Assembly (NCBI GenBank): GCA_029204225.1
Contig: CM055108.1
Location: 18,385,779-18,449,778 of the forward strand
From: Diphasiastrum complanatum
Taxonomy: Eukaryota; Streptophyta; Lycopodiopsida; Lycopodiales; Lycopodiaceae
DNA: 64,000 nucleotides
Reading direction: 5' to 3'
Shown here: positions 10,285 through 20,589 of the stretch, one piece after another
How the letters are laid out: every line of letters starts with the position of its first letter
Numbering within the stretch: the first letter of the stretch is position 1
Program-made: the position numbers and the translations under genes
Notes under the pieces: generated by a model
Told to the model about the DNA's origin: nothing
The model's input: the letters and a program-made list of their open reading frames with translations, nothing else
Databases searched by the model: none

Positions 10285-12924
10285 AAAGAAGCTGCTCTAA
10301 ACAAAAATTCTACTCTTGAGACTCCTATTGCTTTTGAAACTGTTATCCGTATGAGCAAATTTGAGCCCTCCCGATGCCCTTCTGAGCAATTTTGGGCACG
10401 TATTCGTGGACATTTTGACAGTGGTTTTAATAGGATGAATCTCCACCAAGCCAGAATCTGGAAACGACATTTCTTCAAGTGTAGATGTAGAGACAAATGT
10501 AAAAATCAGTCATCTATTATCTGGTTTGACCATGCCATTTGGTATATGATAGATAATCTTAGCATTTTCTTTCTGGGTACCTCACCGCAAAATCAACTCA
10601 ATGCTTTTTTCCTTTGGCTACACAAACCTGCTAGGGAAATTGTCAAAGCTCAGATTACCTTTCTTTATCTACGCCAATACATGATTGATGCATCTATTGA
10701 ACTTGTCGCAACCACTTTTTCCAGAACTCTAGTAGACGTACAGGCACTTTCAACCTTAATAATCCCAGCTCTATCTTGTTTGGCCAAGGAAAAAGAAGAA
10801 AATTTATTGTTTGGATACATGGGGAAAGAAGGACAAGGTAGCGGTGCAAAGAGCGACTTGCCAATTAAGAAGCCTTTTATCGGGATTGACATGGTTGCAG
10901 GACATATCGTTTTGGAAAGAAGGGAGGTTATCAGAAATACTTTGGATCGCTTACAGCTCATCACGCATGAATCTAAGGGAAAGCTCTTTTGTCATTTACT
11001 TTATCGCAATAGAATGTTTGAGACCATTCATGTGAAAAAGTTTTATTCTCGCATCTTACTACAGTTATTTGGCTTCTTACACGAGTCCTTTGATGATATA
11101 GTGTTTGGTTGGTCATACATGTCGAATGTCAAAATAGATTGGTATTTTCCTTATGAAGTTTTTTGCAATTTTCAAATCAAAAATCTTCAGGGCTGTTCTT
11201 GTTCTACTCTTAAACGTTTCAAAGGCTGCGTTTCAAATAAATTTGGGCATGTTGTAACTATAGATTGCAGTTTTATCAATAGTAAGGTCCTTAGACGTTC
11301 ATTGGAAAAAGGCCTCAATCATATAGCACTACAACATACTAATATTCAAAGTATTGCTACTGAATTACATGATGGATGGTTCAAACTCATGGGAACTCCT
11401 ACCTATGTACCCTGTTACTGGTACAAATATGCATGCTGAATTTTGTAAGAAAAGTGCCCTAGAATTTTTAAAGGATAAGAAATGGATTCAAGGTAGTACT
11501 ATTTCATTGCATAAAAAAGAGGCTGCCAATGATGAACGCAAATGGATTACTAAACACTTGTACGTCAATGGAATTGATAAGGCATAACGCAACTCTTGTT
11601 TCATTTGCATTTATCTTGTACGAACTGGCTATGGAGAGACTTGATAGCCCAGACTTTATACCTTTCCCTGATTCCATAAGTAATTTCGTCTTAAATTTCG
11701 TAGAATACATTAATACATCTATGAGTGACTTAGTTCTCGATGATTTCTTATATTCAAAAGAATTACCGTACCTACTCTGCACCTATAAAGTGCATAAGGA
11801 TACATTTCAATAAATCACAAATGCACATGATTGTTGTTTTTCCAGACTTGCAAAATTCCTGGCAGGTGCTCTTCGTATGTTGTATCCTTTCATTATGAAA
11901 GATGTAGGCCTAAAGGCAAAAACATACAAGAGTGTCCTAAATGGGGATACATCTTTACTTTGACAATGTGATTCATCAGTCGACTTCTATCTAAATCTAA
12001 ATCCATACACTCGGTGAAAGCAACAGATATTTCCAAATGCTATGAAAATATTCCGTTGGAAGGAACTAACGGTCTTAAGACTATTATGACGAAACTAATT
12101 TGCTTGGCATTTAAAGTTGCCAATATCAAGATACTTAAACATAAATGACTCTATGGGTTCAACGATTTTAAGTGGGCTTTCGAAAAGGCAACTTCAGGCG
12201 AATGGAATGATATTGACAAGGACACTTTATGTAAATGGAACTCTACTTGATAGACAACTGTATTGTAAGATTGGGTGATCGTACTTGGCGACAAATCCAA
12301 GGAATACCTATGGGCTTTTCATGATCACCTCTATGGTGCAACTGGTATCTGTTATTTTTTAAAATGCAATTTATCAAAAGACTTGCAAAGCTCGGGCTTA
12401 TCGATTATATGAATAACTTCAAATATTCGTTCAGATATATAGATGATATAAGTTTATCAACAATCACATGGTGGGACAATTCTTGGATAAATCCCAACCT
12501 AGAACGGCGGATAATCCATTCTGGATATATCCTCTGGAGTATCTTGAGATTGATGCAAGTAATAATACGAAGAATTCAGCAAAGTTTTTGAATATTACAA
12601 TCTCTTTCGACCCTATTACAGGCTATTTACTGCTTTCCAAATATGATAAGATAAGAGAACTCCCCTTTTGCTTTCTGCAATATATACACCTATTTTTTAT
12701 TCATACAAGGTCATTATATCGCAAGCAATTGTTGCCATGTATTGTTGTAACAAACAAGAGACTTTTCTTAAGGAAGTACAAACGCTGGTTGATACATTTC
12801 AGGGTAACGGGTTCGCCCGTGATAAATTATGTATGATTATTAACAAGTTGTTACTTCATGAAAAATTTCTTGGACTGTTATTTGAATTGCCTAACAACAT
12901 TGACAATCTCTTGGTGGGCAGTTA
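10285..12924 (+). pseudogene. Penelope-like reverse transcriptase (broken)
   Basis: The longest intact part is 10351-11439, with an N-terminal domain ending in FGHVVTIDCSFINSKVLRR and SLEKGLN, the conserved block just before PLE RT domains. After frame changes, 11529-11950 has SKELPYLLCTYKVHKD and a finger region with a stop (TAA at about 11812). 12010-12070 reads VKATDISKCYENIPLEG, containing the first catalytic Asp. 12430-12460 reads FRYIDDIS, the YxDD active site. 12560-12640 reads SAKFLNITISFDP and GYLLLSKYDK. 12700-12920 is a thumb-like region with NGFARDKL. At least four frameshifts and several stops separate these blocks. No GIY-YIG domain follows. The motif order identifies a PLE RT; the Coprina/Athena affinity is inference from the missing endonuclease and the telomeric run. 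Confidence 0.75.
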
Positions 12925-12990
12925 GCTTACCCTTAGGGGGGAGCTAGCTGCCCCCTAAGGGATTCACTAACTGCGGGTATTGGTTGGTGG

Positions 12991-13112
<122 letters not shown>

Positions 13113-13952
13113 GAATGGTACGCAACTTCTTCATTCTACAATTAGCCCTTGGTTTTTGTTTTTTTTTTAAAGAGAGATATATGACCCTTTGTAACTTTTG
13201 GAGGGAAATTTGAAAACCACCAATGCCACTTCAATGGTCAAGATCAATGAAGGTATTTCCTACGGACATGATCACTTTGCTTCTTGGGTACTCTTGTTTC
13301 AAATGCATCTATATAAGGATGGATTGGGCTTGAATGTTTTCTCCACGCCCTCTCTCCTCTTCTCTCATCATCCTCTTTTACCTTTTGCTTCGGCTTGACA
13401 AAAATGCAGTGTGAGAGCTTACATAGCAACGATCAGAGAGCATACTTTAAAACAATTTGGTAAGTGGCCTTCTTACTTGTTTACTTCTGCTATAAAGGCT
13501 TTATATGCAAAAGAGATGAATGATTTTGGTTGTAACCTTTGGTATTCTGTTGATTTCTGCAGTAGCTTTGTTAGCAAGCATATGAGAAGAGCAAATATCG
13601 TTGTATGCATGCATGTTAGCTTGCAATACTTGCAATACTTGCCAGCGATGGCCATCTGTGGGCGCTCGAATCTGAGCCTATCTGACAGTGATGAAGGCTG
13701 TGGTAGCGCTACCATATAGACATGAAATCGTTGAGGTAGCTAATAGTGTTGATGGAATGCTACAACGCGAGTATGGTGGCGTGTAATGGTGCTGTTAGCA
13801 TTGAGATTTTTTGCTGGAAATCGCTGACCAATGAGTAGATGTATGTAAACTGGCATAGCTCGTTGGGTTGACAATGATGCATGCTTTATTCTTCACAAGT
13901 TCTCACATATATGCATGCTTCACAAGTTCTCACACATATATGCTAGAAATGT

Positions 13953-13993
13953 GTCGTTATCACAATATACTGATGGTTGATGAAAGAAACGAC
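13953..13993 (+). ncRNA. Candidate degenerate hammerhead ribozyme (copy 2)
   Basis: The same arrangement as in copy 1 is preserved without change across its core: GTCGTT at 13953, CTGATG at 13970, GAAACGAC at 13986. Preservation in both copies is expected from recent common origin and does not prove function. The same deviations from the hammerhead consensus apply. Confidence 0.25.
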
Positions 13994-14250
13994 TATAATC
14001 AAATGTTATCTAAGTGTATGTGTCTCAGTATCGAAAGAAAGCTCACCACGATAATAGAGTAATGATTATATACATGATTATCTCTGTCTCATACAGTTCT
14101 ACAGCATAAAAGAGCGCAAAGGGGTTAGGTATACTCCGGTTGACAACAAGTATAAGGTACATATGACACTCAGAACATTTACACTCCGGACTCTGCTTTC
14201 AAAAGAAGACAACAAACTGATTCGGTATATGCTATAAACTAATCGGAGTA

Positions 14251-14772
14251 CATAGAATTTATGGCGCCCTCAAATCCACCTCTAGATTTGGCATAACCAC
14301 CAACTTTGGCCTGCAACTTGCTCTGATACCATGTGAAAAAATCAGATCCAAAACATACTAACGGATCAAGATAAAAATCAAAATAACTTGAGAAATATGC
14401 AAGAGATGGACAGAAAAACAAACGAGATGAGTTCTCCACAAAGAAAGAAACTTTGATGATCATTTTTCCATGCTGGTATAGCTATTTATAGCTTCCAAAA
14501 TGTCATTTTTCCAATCTTTCTAAACTTGCCCTAAATGATAACTTCTTGGTACTTCATCAAAAAACCTAAAATTTCTAGTCTAGATGCAATGTGTCTATAT
14601 TAGCCAATTAGAATGGGCCCAAATCGACCTCATCCACAAATGTACTTGCCAAAAATAGTACAAAAACTATTTATGCCTTTATTGACAATAATAAATCTAT
14701 CTATAACTTGAAATTTCATGTTGGCCTCAAAATTGCCAAAATAGATCAACTAAGCTAGACAAAGATGTCCTA
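14251..14772 (-). mobile_element. LTR element fragment: primer site, gag start and LTR
   Basis: On the minus strand TGGTATCAGAGC occupies 14320-14331, directly after an LTR end that reads TTTTTTCACA (14332 onward on the plus strand). A short gag-like start (LQAKVGGYAKSRGGFEGA) follows to 14251, where the Penelope repeat begins. The LTR extends to perhaps 14.77 kb; its outer end was not resolved. Confidence 0.5.
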
Positions 14773-14773
14773 A

Positions 14774-15118
14774 CTACTTCAAGACCCAAGATATAATTTT
14801 AAATATTTTTCCTAAAGCTGGTTTGGCCTCATCAATGAGCTTGACATTGTTCCCACAAAAAATAATGCCATCTACATATAGTACAAGAATGATCACATCA
14901 GCATTTACAAACGTGAAGTACACAGATGGATCATACTCACTAAGAGTGAATTTTAGTGAGAGAAAAAAAGTATTAAGTCGAGAATACCAATACCTTGGAG
15001 CTTGCTTGAGACCATACAAGCTCTTGACTCATAAGCCAATGAGATGTGGATTATGATGCACTACCTACAAATTTCCATCCTTACACTTTGTGACATGTGT
15101 CATCACCCCTTTAGAACT
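14774..15118 (-). pseudogene. Ty1/copia reverse transcriptase fragment
   Basis: The minus-strand frame contains SLYGLKQAPRYWYSRLN, the hallmark copia RT block, and then VIILVLYVDGIIF, where the catalytic YVDD has become YVDG. The upstream part (KGVMTHVTKCKDGNL) has a stop. The fragment ends against the LTR at 14.77 kb, so it is truncated as well as mutated. Confidence 0.8.
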
Positions 15119-15292
15119 CGAGATGGAAGCCACTTGACTTAGCTAAATCAAAATGAAGATATGTACAATATGATGGTGGATATAGATCCAACCCCATGAT
15201 GACAACTAGCATGTAAAATAACTATTCTACTTTTATCAATTTTCACAAGAACGATCATTTTCATGTCTATATATTCTCTGAACAAAGTTATG

Positions 15293-15688
15293 GTTTTTTC
15301 ATCTCATTTAGGAACTAAATTAGTTGTTAAAAACTTGCAATTTGTCTGAAAGAGTGAACTCCTGCAAACTTACTGAAGAGATCCCGAAGGACGAAGAGAT
15401 CCCAAAGGCCAAACCGCACATCGAACATGACTCGAAGATCGAACACATCCCGAAGGTCAAAGACGAAGCGAAGGCCGAAGGTAAAGTGCTTGCAGTTTTT
15501 TCATCTCATTTAGGAACTAAATTAGTTCTTGTAAACAGTCCTTGTTAAAAACTTGCAATTTGTTTGAAATGGTGAACTCCTGCAACCTTGTCGAAGAGAT
15601 CCCAAAGGCCAAACCGAACATCAAACATGACTCAAAGATCGAACACGCCCCGAAGGTCAAAGACGAAGCGAAGGCCGAAGGTAAAGTG
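15293..15688 (+). repeat. Tandem duplication of a 0.2 kb charged-peptide unit
   Basis: Unit 1 (15293-15494) and unit 2 (15495-15688) both run from GTTTTTTCATCTCATTTAGG to GAAGGCCGAAGGTAAAGTG. In both, a plus-strand frame reads a Lys/Glu-rich peptide with EIPKAKP, HDSKIEH and PKVKDEAKAEGK. Unit 1 carries an additional internal EIPKDEEIPK duplication. The frame stays open across each unit, but no start or family could be assigned. It may be an exon fragment or satellite-like coding repeat. Confidence 0.6.
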
Positions 15689-15830
15689 TTCGAGGATCAT
15701 CCTTGCAACCAAACGACGAAGACACCCTGAAAAGAAAAGACAAACAGAAAATAAACAAGTCGAGCTGACAGTTGTTGGCAGCTCGACAAGCGTGGAGTCT
15801 TGTACTATCACGCTCAACCACCAGAAGCGA

Positions 15831-17149
15831 TGTTGACACAGGGTAGCTAACAAATTGATTAGCATAAACCTATCTTGTAATTCACAGTTAAACAATCTTG
15901 TAAACTTGTCGGAAATAGGTGAATAATGGAATGCAAAAACTTCCTACTTCCAATGCATGACTACGCCTATCAGAAATTGAACAAAGCAGTAGTGATGGAA
16001 ATCACATTCAATCTTTAGCAACTAACTTTTGCTAGATACTAAGTGATTATGTAACCAAACATAAAATATTGAATTCTCAAACAATTTTTATCAGTTAGAA
16101 ATGCATGCATTCTGACACATATACTGAACGCAATAAGAAATAATATTGATTTAGAAAAACAAAATCAAATGCTAATGAGCGCAAAACAATAGCAAATAGA
16201 AACCGCGCACTCTAAGCTGTCTATGAGTAATAGAGCATAAGTTTGATAATAAGCAGCTCTGCTAATAAGCAGTAGCGCAATAGCAACTCTAAAATAAACC
16301 TCTAAAACACTGAGCTAGAATGCTCAAGAGAGTTCAAGCTTGATAGAGAGCTAACAACAATACTTCTGATTGTGAACGATCTGCTTGATGAGAGCACAGG
16401 AAGCGTCGTGTAATAACACTCAACTCCTTCACAATTCACAATGTTGATTGACTTGAAAAGAGATGTATGAATAGCTGATTTATACTAAGTGTTTAGGTCT
16501 TCAAATGCGATTGCCAGTTGGCTGGAGTCTACTGGCATTCATCCAGTTCCTTCTCAGAAATTGATTGCTGATAAGCGGTGACAATTGGCCGTAAACAATC
16601 TGTCTACATAAATGAATGTAAACTGTCACTCTGCATAAATGAACTAAAACTGCCACAAGCGATAGTGTCACAAAAAGCGACAGTGTTAGCTTTTTGCGAA
16701 AAAGACGACAATGCCATAAAATCTCATTTTCTTAATATTGGGGTAGCCCCACACTTTGCTAAAGTCATTTTCTTAACATTTGAGGCACTTTGGAAAAATA
16801 CGAAAAATGCGACTCTGCATTTTTACTCGCAAATCCTAACAGACAAAAAATGCGAAAAAGGTGACACTGCATTTTTAGACGTAATTCCTGATAGGCGACA
16901 GTGTCGCAAAAAGATGAAAAAGATGACATTGTAATTTTACACATAATTCCTGACAAGCGACACTGTCAGGATTGTAGAGAGAGAAAATGCGACACTGTTG
17001 TCAAACTTCGTGTATTTCTGCAAACTGTGTAAAAACACTTGTAATTCTGCAGACTATATAAAAACACAGGAAAATCTGCTGAACTAGATAAACAATGGAT
17101 GAGGATTAAAACTGGTTATTCTATTAGTAAGAAGGAGAATAATCCAATA
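15831..17149 (-). mobile_element. Probable copia 3' LTR carrying a CGACACTGTC motif array
   Basis: On the minus strand a polypurine tract TTAAGGGGGAG (17150-17160) follows the RNase H frame, and an LTR should start right after it. Between about 16590 and 17000 there are some ten copies of GCGACACTGTC-like words in both orientations. The far end (near 15831, TGTTGACACAGG) is a guess. Confidence 0.45.
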
Positions 17150-17267
17150 CTCCCCCTTAATTTTAATCCTTGAATGCCTTGACTTTCAAACTTAGTTCAA
17201 CACAAAATCTTCTATGTGTTTCCAAGCTTAATGCTTTGGTAAAAATATCTGCTATCATATTTTGCAT

Positions 17268-17738
17268 TCAACAGTACTGCAAGTCTATCTCCTTGTTGAG
17301 AAATTTGCTTCTGACGAAGTGATACTTCAGTTCAATGTGCTTACTCCTAGAATGAGATCTAGGGTTGGCTGACAAGGCAATGGCACTTTGATTATCACAA
17401 AATAATGTCGTCGGAGCATATTGATTCAGACCGATATCTAAGAGTAAGTTCCTCAACCAAAATGCTTCCTTTGTAGCTTGAGAGGCTATGATATACTCTG
17501 ATTTAGTGGAGGATAGAGCTATCAAAGATTGCTTGCGACTGTTCCAGGAAATTGGACCATTGTTGAGGAAGAATGTAAATCTGGAAGTGGATTTACGAGT
17601 GTCTACATCTCCTGTCCAACTTGCATCTGTGTAACCATTGAGTAGATTGAGTTTGTTGTTGCCGACTGCTCCATAACAAATGCAAAAGTCCATAGTAGCT
17701 CGTTCAAATACATCAAAATAGCATGGTGAAAGCAACAA
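17268..17738 (-). pseudogene. Ty1/copia RNase H C-terminal fragment
   Basis: This is the C-terminal part of a copia polyprotein. GYTDASWTGDVDTRKSTS carries the first catalytic Asp, ALSSTKSEYIIASQATKEA the Glu, LFCDNQSAIALSANP the second Asp, and KHIELKYHFVR closes the domain. The frame is open over 156 residues, then ends upstream in non-coding sequence, so integrase and RT are missing. It lies upstream of the polypurine tract at 17150 on the same strand. Confidence 0.85.
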
Positions 17739-17739
17739 A

Positions 17740-18797
17740 TTAAGAAACTAGACAAATTAGAGAAACCTAATATAAGAAATTAGACAAATTAGAAAAATCT
17801 AATGCTTGAGACATCAAATGAGGAGGAACTAAATAATGCCAACGTACATGAAATGCTACAATAGGATCGGCTACCAATGACGGATCACATTATGGAATCA
17901 ACAACAATGGAACCTTGAAAATGTTGATATTGAGAAATTGACAAACCAGGTGGATTGAATCAAGGAACCAAGAATCTAGTCAATGGAAATGAGTTCCAAT
18001 TTTGAAGACTAATTTGATGAAAATTTTCAATGCTACAAAGACATCCAATTTGGTCAATCTCATCAGCATTCACAACATGAGCAACTTTAGATCAGTCGAA
18101 ATGTCAAAGCAAAATTCTGACACAGAAAAGTGATGGTATGATTAGATATCTATGGGAGGAAGTATTTCAAGTTGACAATAACTCAAAGAGAATAGATAAT
18201 TGCGGCATGTGTCTCCGAGTCACCCAAAAGAGCTTCTACATGAGCAACATCAATACCGACTATCAGAGTGTATGTACAATATCATCTTTGAGAATCAGTA
18301 ATCCTTGCAATACCAAAATGAAGATAATGACATATTTGAACATTATAGTGATGCAAATATCACTAAGATGTGGCCAAATATGAAAGACATGTTCTTTGAC
18401 TTAGTTTTCAGGTGGGTATTCCTCTATAGTATTGGTATCGTAATGGCATTCCGCCCTTCAACTTCATTAAAAATTTTCAAGGTGAAAGTTGAGTTGAGTC
18501 CCTTCACAAGTGAAGAGTGAAGTTTCTTCAAAGTGAAGAAACAGTTCAAAAACAAGGAAAATCCCTATTTTTGGGTCCTTTGCCCGTTTTGACCCAAACG
18601 AAAGGCTATAACCTCCAAACGAAGGGCACCCGGACTGTACCTGCAAGTACGGTACAGCAAAACAGAGAGATTGCAGTGGAGAAAGTGTTCGGAGTGTGCC
18701 AAAAGTGATTTCACCATTCCACTGGGCACGTAGTTGGGAGTTGACGACTGAGTGCATTTTGGAAGGCGATGTCGATTTGGCTTTCAAATTGGTGGAA
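17740..18797. other. No gene recognised
   Basis: There are short open stretches only (for example plus strand 18138-18383) with no recognisable motif. AT-rich in the first part, more balanced after 18.5 kb. Confidence 0.3.
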
Positions 18798-18862
18798 TTT
18801 TCTATCTGTGTTAGTGTGTAGCATGATCTGTGTTCCTGTTCGAAGCAAATTCTAAGTCTTTA
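18798..18862 (+). repeat. Inverted repeat arm, pairs with 30027-30092
   Basis: Contains GTGTAGCATGATCTGTGTTC and AAGCAAATTCTAAG. The reverse complement of 30027-30092 matches at roughly 58 of 65 positions by eye. Either these are the terminal arms of a CACTA-type complex, or two oppositely oriented copies of a copia LTR end. Confidence 0.7.
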
Positions 18863-18885
18863 GGAGGACACATGTTCTGAATATA

Positions 18886-19243
18886 ATATCCACGTGACAC
18901 CCGACACTTAGTCGATTTTCCAAAATTTTGTTTGTGTGGAACATCCACGCGTGGATTATCCACGCCAAAAAGTTTTTGAAGACGCCTCCAGCTAGTCCAC
19001 CGGTGTTTTTCTGACACGGCGCCGAAAATTTTATGCGCTTGGATTATCCACGCCAAGTTGAATCTTGAACATTCTGGCAACTATTTGGGAGGGAAGGTTG
19101 GCGGCGCCGGAAGGCAGTTTTTGCGTGGATAATCCACGTGTGGATTATCCACGCAAATTTTAGTTTGTATAACTTCTTCACCGGACCGGACAGGACGTTA
19201 AAGATATCCACGCGTGGATATCTTCTGCGTGGATTATCCACGA
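18886..19243. repeat. Palindrome array GCGTGGATTATCCACGC (cluster 1)
   Basis: Six sites: 18886-18896, 18934-18966 (double), 19038-19054, 19123-19154 (double), 19203-19222 (the perfect 20-bp palindrome GATATCCACGCGTGGATATC) and 19227-19243. Half-sites are GTGGAT / ATCCAC. The same motif returns at 27611-27687 and, degraded, at 29995-30014. CACTA transposons carry subterminal arrays bound by TNPA, which is the likeliest explanation. The palindromic form is not typical of them. Confidence 0.75.
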
Positions 19244-19249
19244 GGTTTT

Positions 19250-19440
19250 TTTTTTTTTTTTGCATGTTGATAATGAAATGAAATTAGTTAAATAAATAAT
19301 TTTCTAAAGTGAATTATATTATGATGAGGTTTTTTTTTTTCTAAAGTGAATTATATTATGATGAGATTTTTTTTTTTGCATGTTGATAATGAAATGGAAT
19401 TAGTTAAATAAATATTTTTCTAAAGTGAATTATATCATGA
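19250..19440 (+). repeat. Local ~75 bp duplication with poly-T
   Basis: The string GCATGTTGATAATGAAATG followed by TAAAGTGAATTATAT and a poly-T run occurs twice, with an extra partial copy between. Confidence 0.8.
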
Positions 19441-19965
19441 TGTTCCTAGATGATTGGGATTTTCGATGAGGTCGGCCACCTACTTTTGTAAGACAGTTGA
19501 CTCGAGCTACCAAGAGGGTAATTATGCATGATCTAAGGCTTTCATAGCCAGGGGTTTAGGGTCTACCCTAATGGCACTCTACCCTAATCTCATATCTGAG
19601 ATCATTTGATATGGATTGAGAGCTCATTTTGTACATACTTTGAGAATATCAAGAGATGGTGATTTTGGCAAGTTTGCTCTTTAATGAGAAATTGATGAAT
19701 GATGAATGTGATGTTTTTTGTGTCTAATGAATAATCTGAATATGAACAAAGTCCTGTACTTTCCACATGTGTGACAGGATGTGAGGATCAACTATTTCTA
19801 GTTTGATTGTGGTGTTCAAAAGCTCTTGCCAATTAGATGCAAAATAGGTTGAATTGTGTGCTAGTTTTCTATCTATTAGATATAAGTGAAACCTTTGATG
19901 TTTTTTCAATGTTTTAGTATCCAAATGAGGTTCATAACCTCTGATTTTAACATGGTATCAGAGAC
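19441..19965 (+). mobile_element. LTR (512 bp) plus Met primer binding site
   Basis: Begins TGTTCCTAG at 19441 and ends TTTTAACA at 19952. TGGTATCAGAGAC follows at 19953-19965. This is a plus-strand 5' LTR and primer site. Confidence 0.65.
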
Positions 19966-20177
19966 CAAATGCAACCATCAAGGCTCAAATACAAGGAAGA
20001 GAGAAGCAATTACAAGTTGATGATTGTTTAATTTTTATTGCCCTTAGTAAACCTTGAGTTTGATGATGTTCAAGTGTGAATCTATCTTTAGCAACAAAAG
20101 AGTGATTTGATGCAATGAAAAGTGAGTATATAATGCATTGTTTGATATACTTGTAAAATTATTGATCCTCCATCAAA

Positions 20178-20320
20178 GATACAAAATGTTATTGTTTGCA
20201 AATGGGCCTTTAAGATCAAGCTTAATCAAGATGGTAGTGTAAACAATCATAAAACAAGACTAGTTGCCAAGTGATATGCTCAATTCAAGGGAATTGACTA
20301 TGATGAAACACTTGATTCTA
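20178..20320 (+). pseudogene. Copia RT N-terminal fragment
   Basis: Reads VIVCKWAFKIKLNQDGS, then HKTRLVAK, a stop where Gly is expected, then YAQFKGIDYDET. This is the N-terminal copia RT block, only about 200 bp after the primer site, so gag, protease and integrase are deleted. It probably belongs to the LTR at 19441. Confidence 0.75.
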
Positions 20321-20589
20321 TCATAGTTTGTGGTGGTAATTTCATTAACTCACATGCTTTTAGTGATTTACTGCCTTTGCAACATTTGTTAAAAAATGAG
20401 AATTTTCTTGGAACATGAAACCGTACATCTATCTTCACCGACATTATCTCCAAAAAAATGGGATTGAAGTCAAACTATGTCTATTCTTTTCACTTACTTG
20501 ACCAAAAATGAGATTCTGTTTTGGCTAAATAACAATCCTTTGAAAGCATTGCAAGAATCAATTTCATTCAGAATTGCAATAATCAATTT

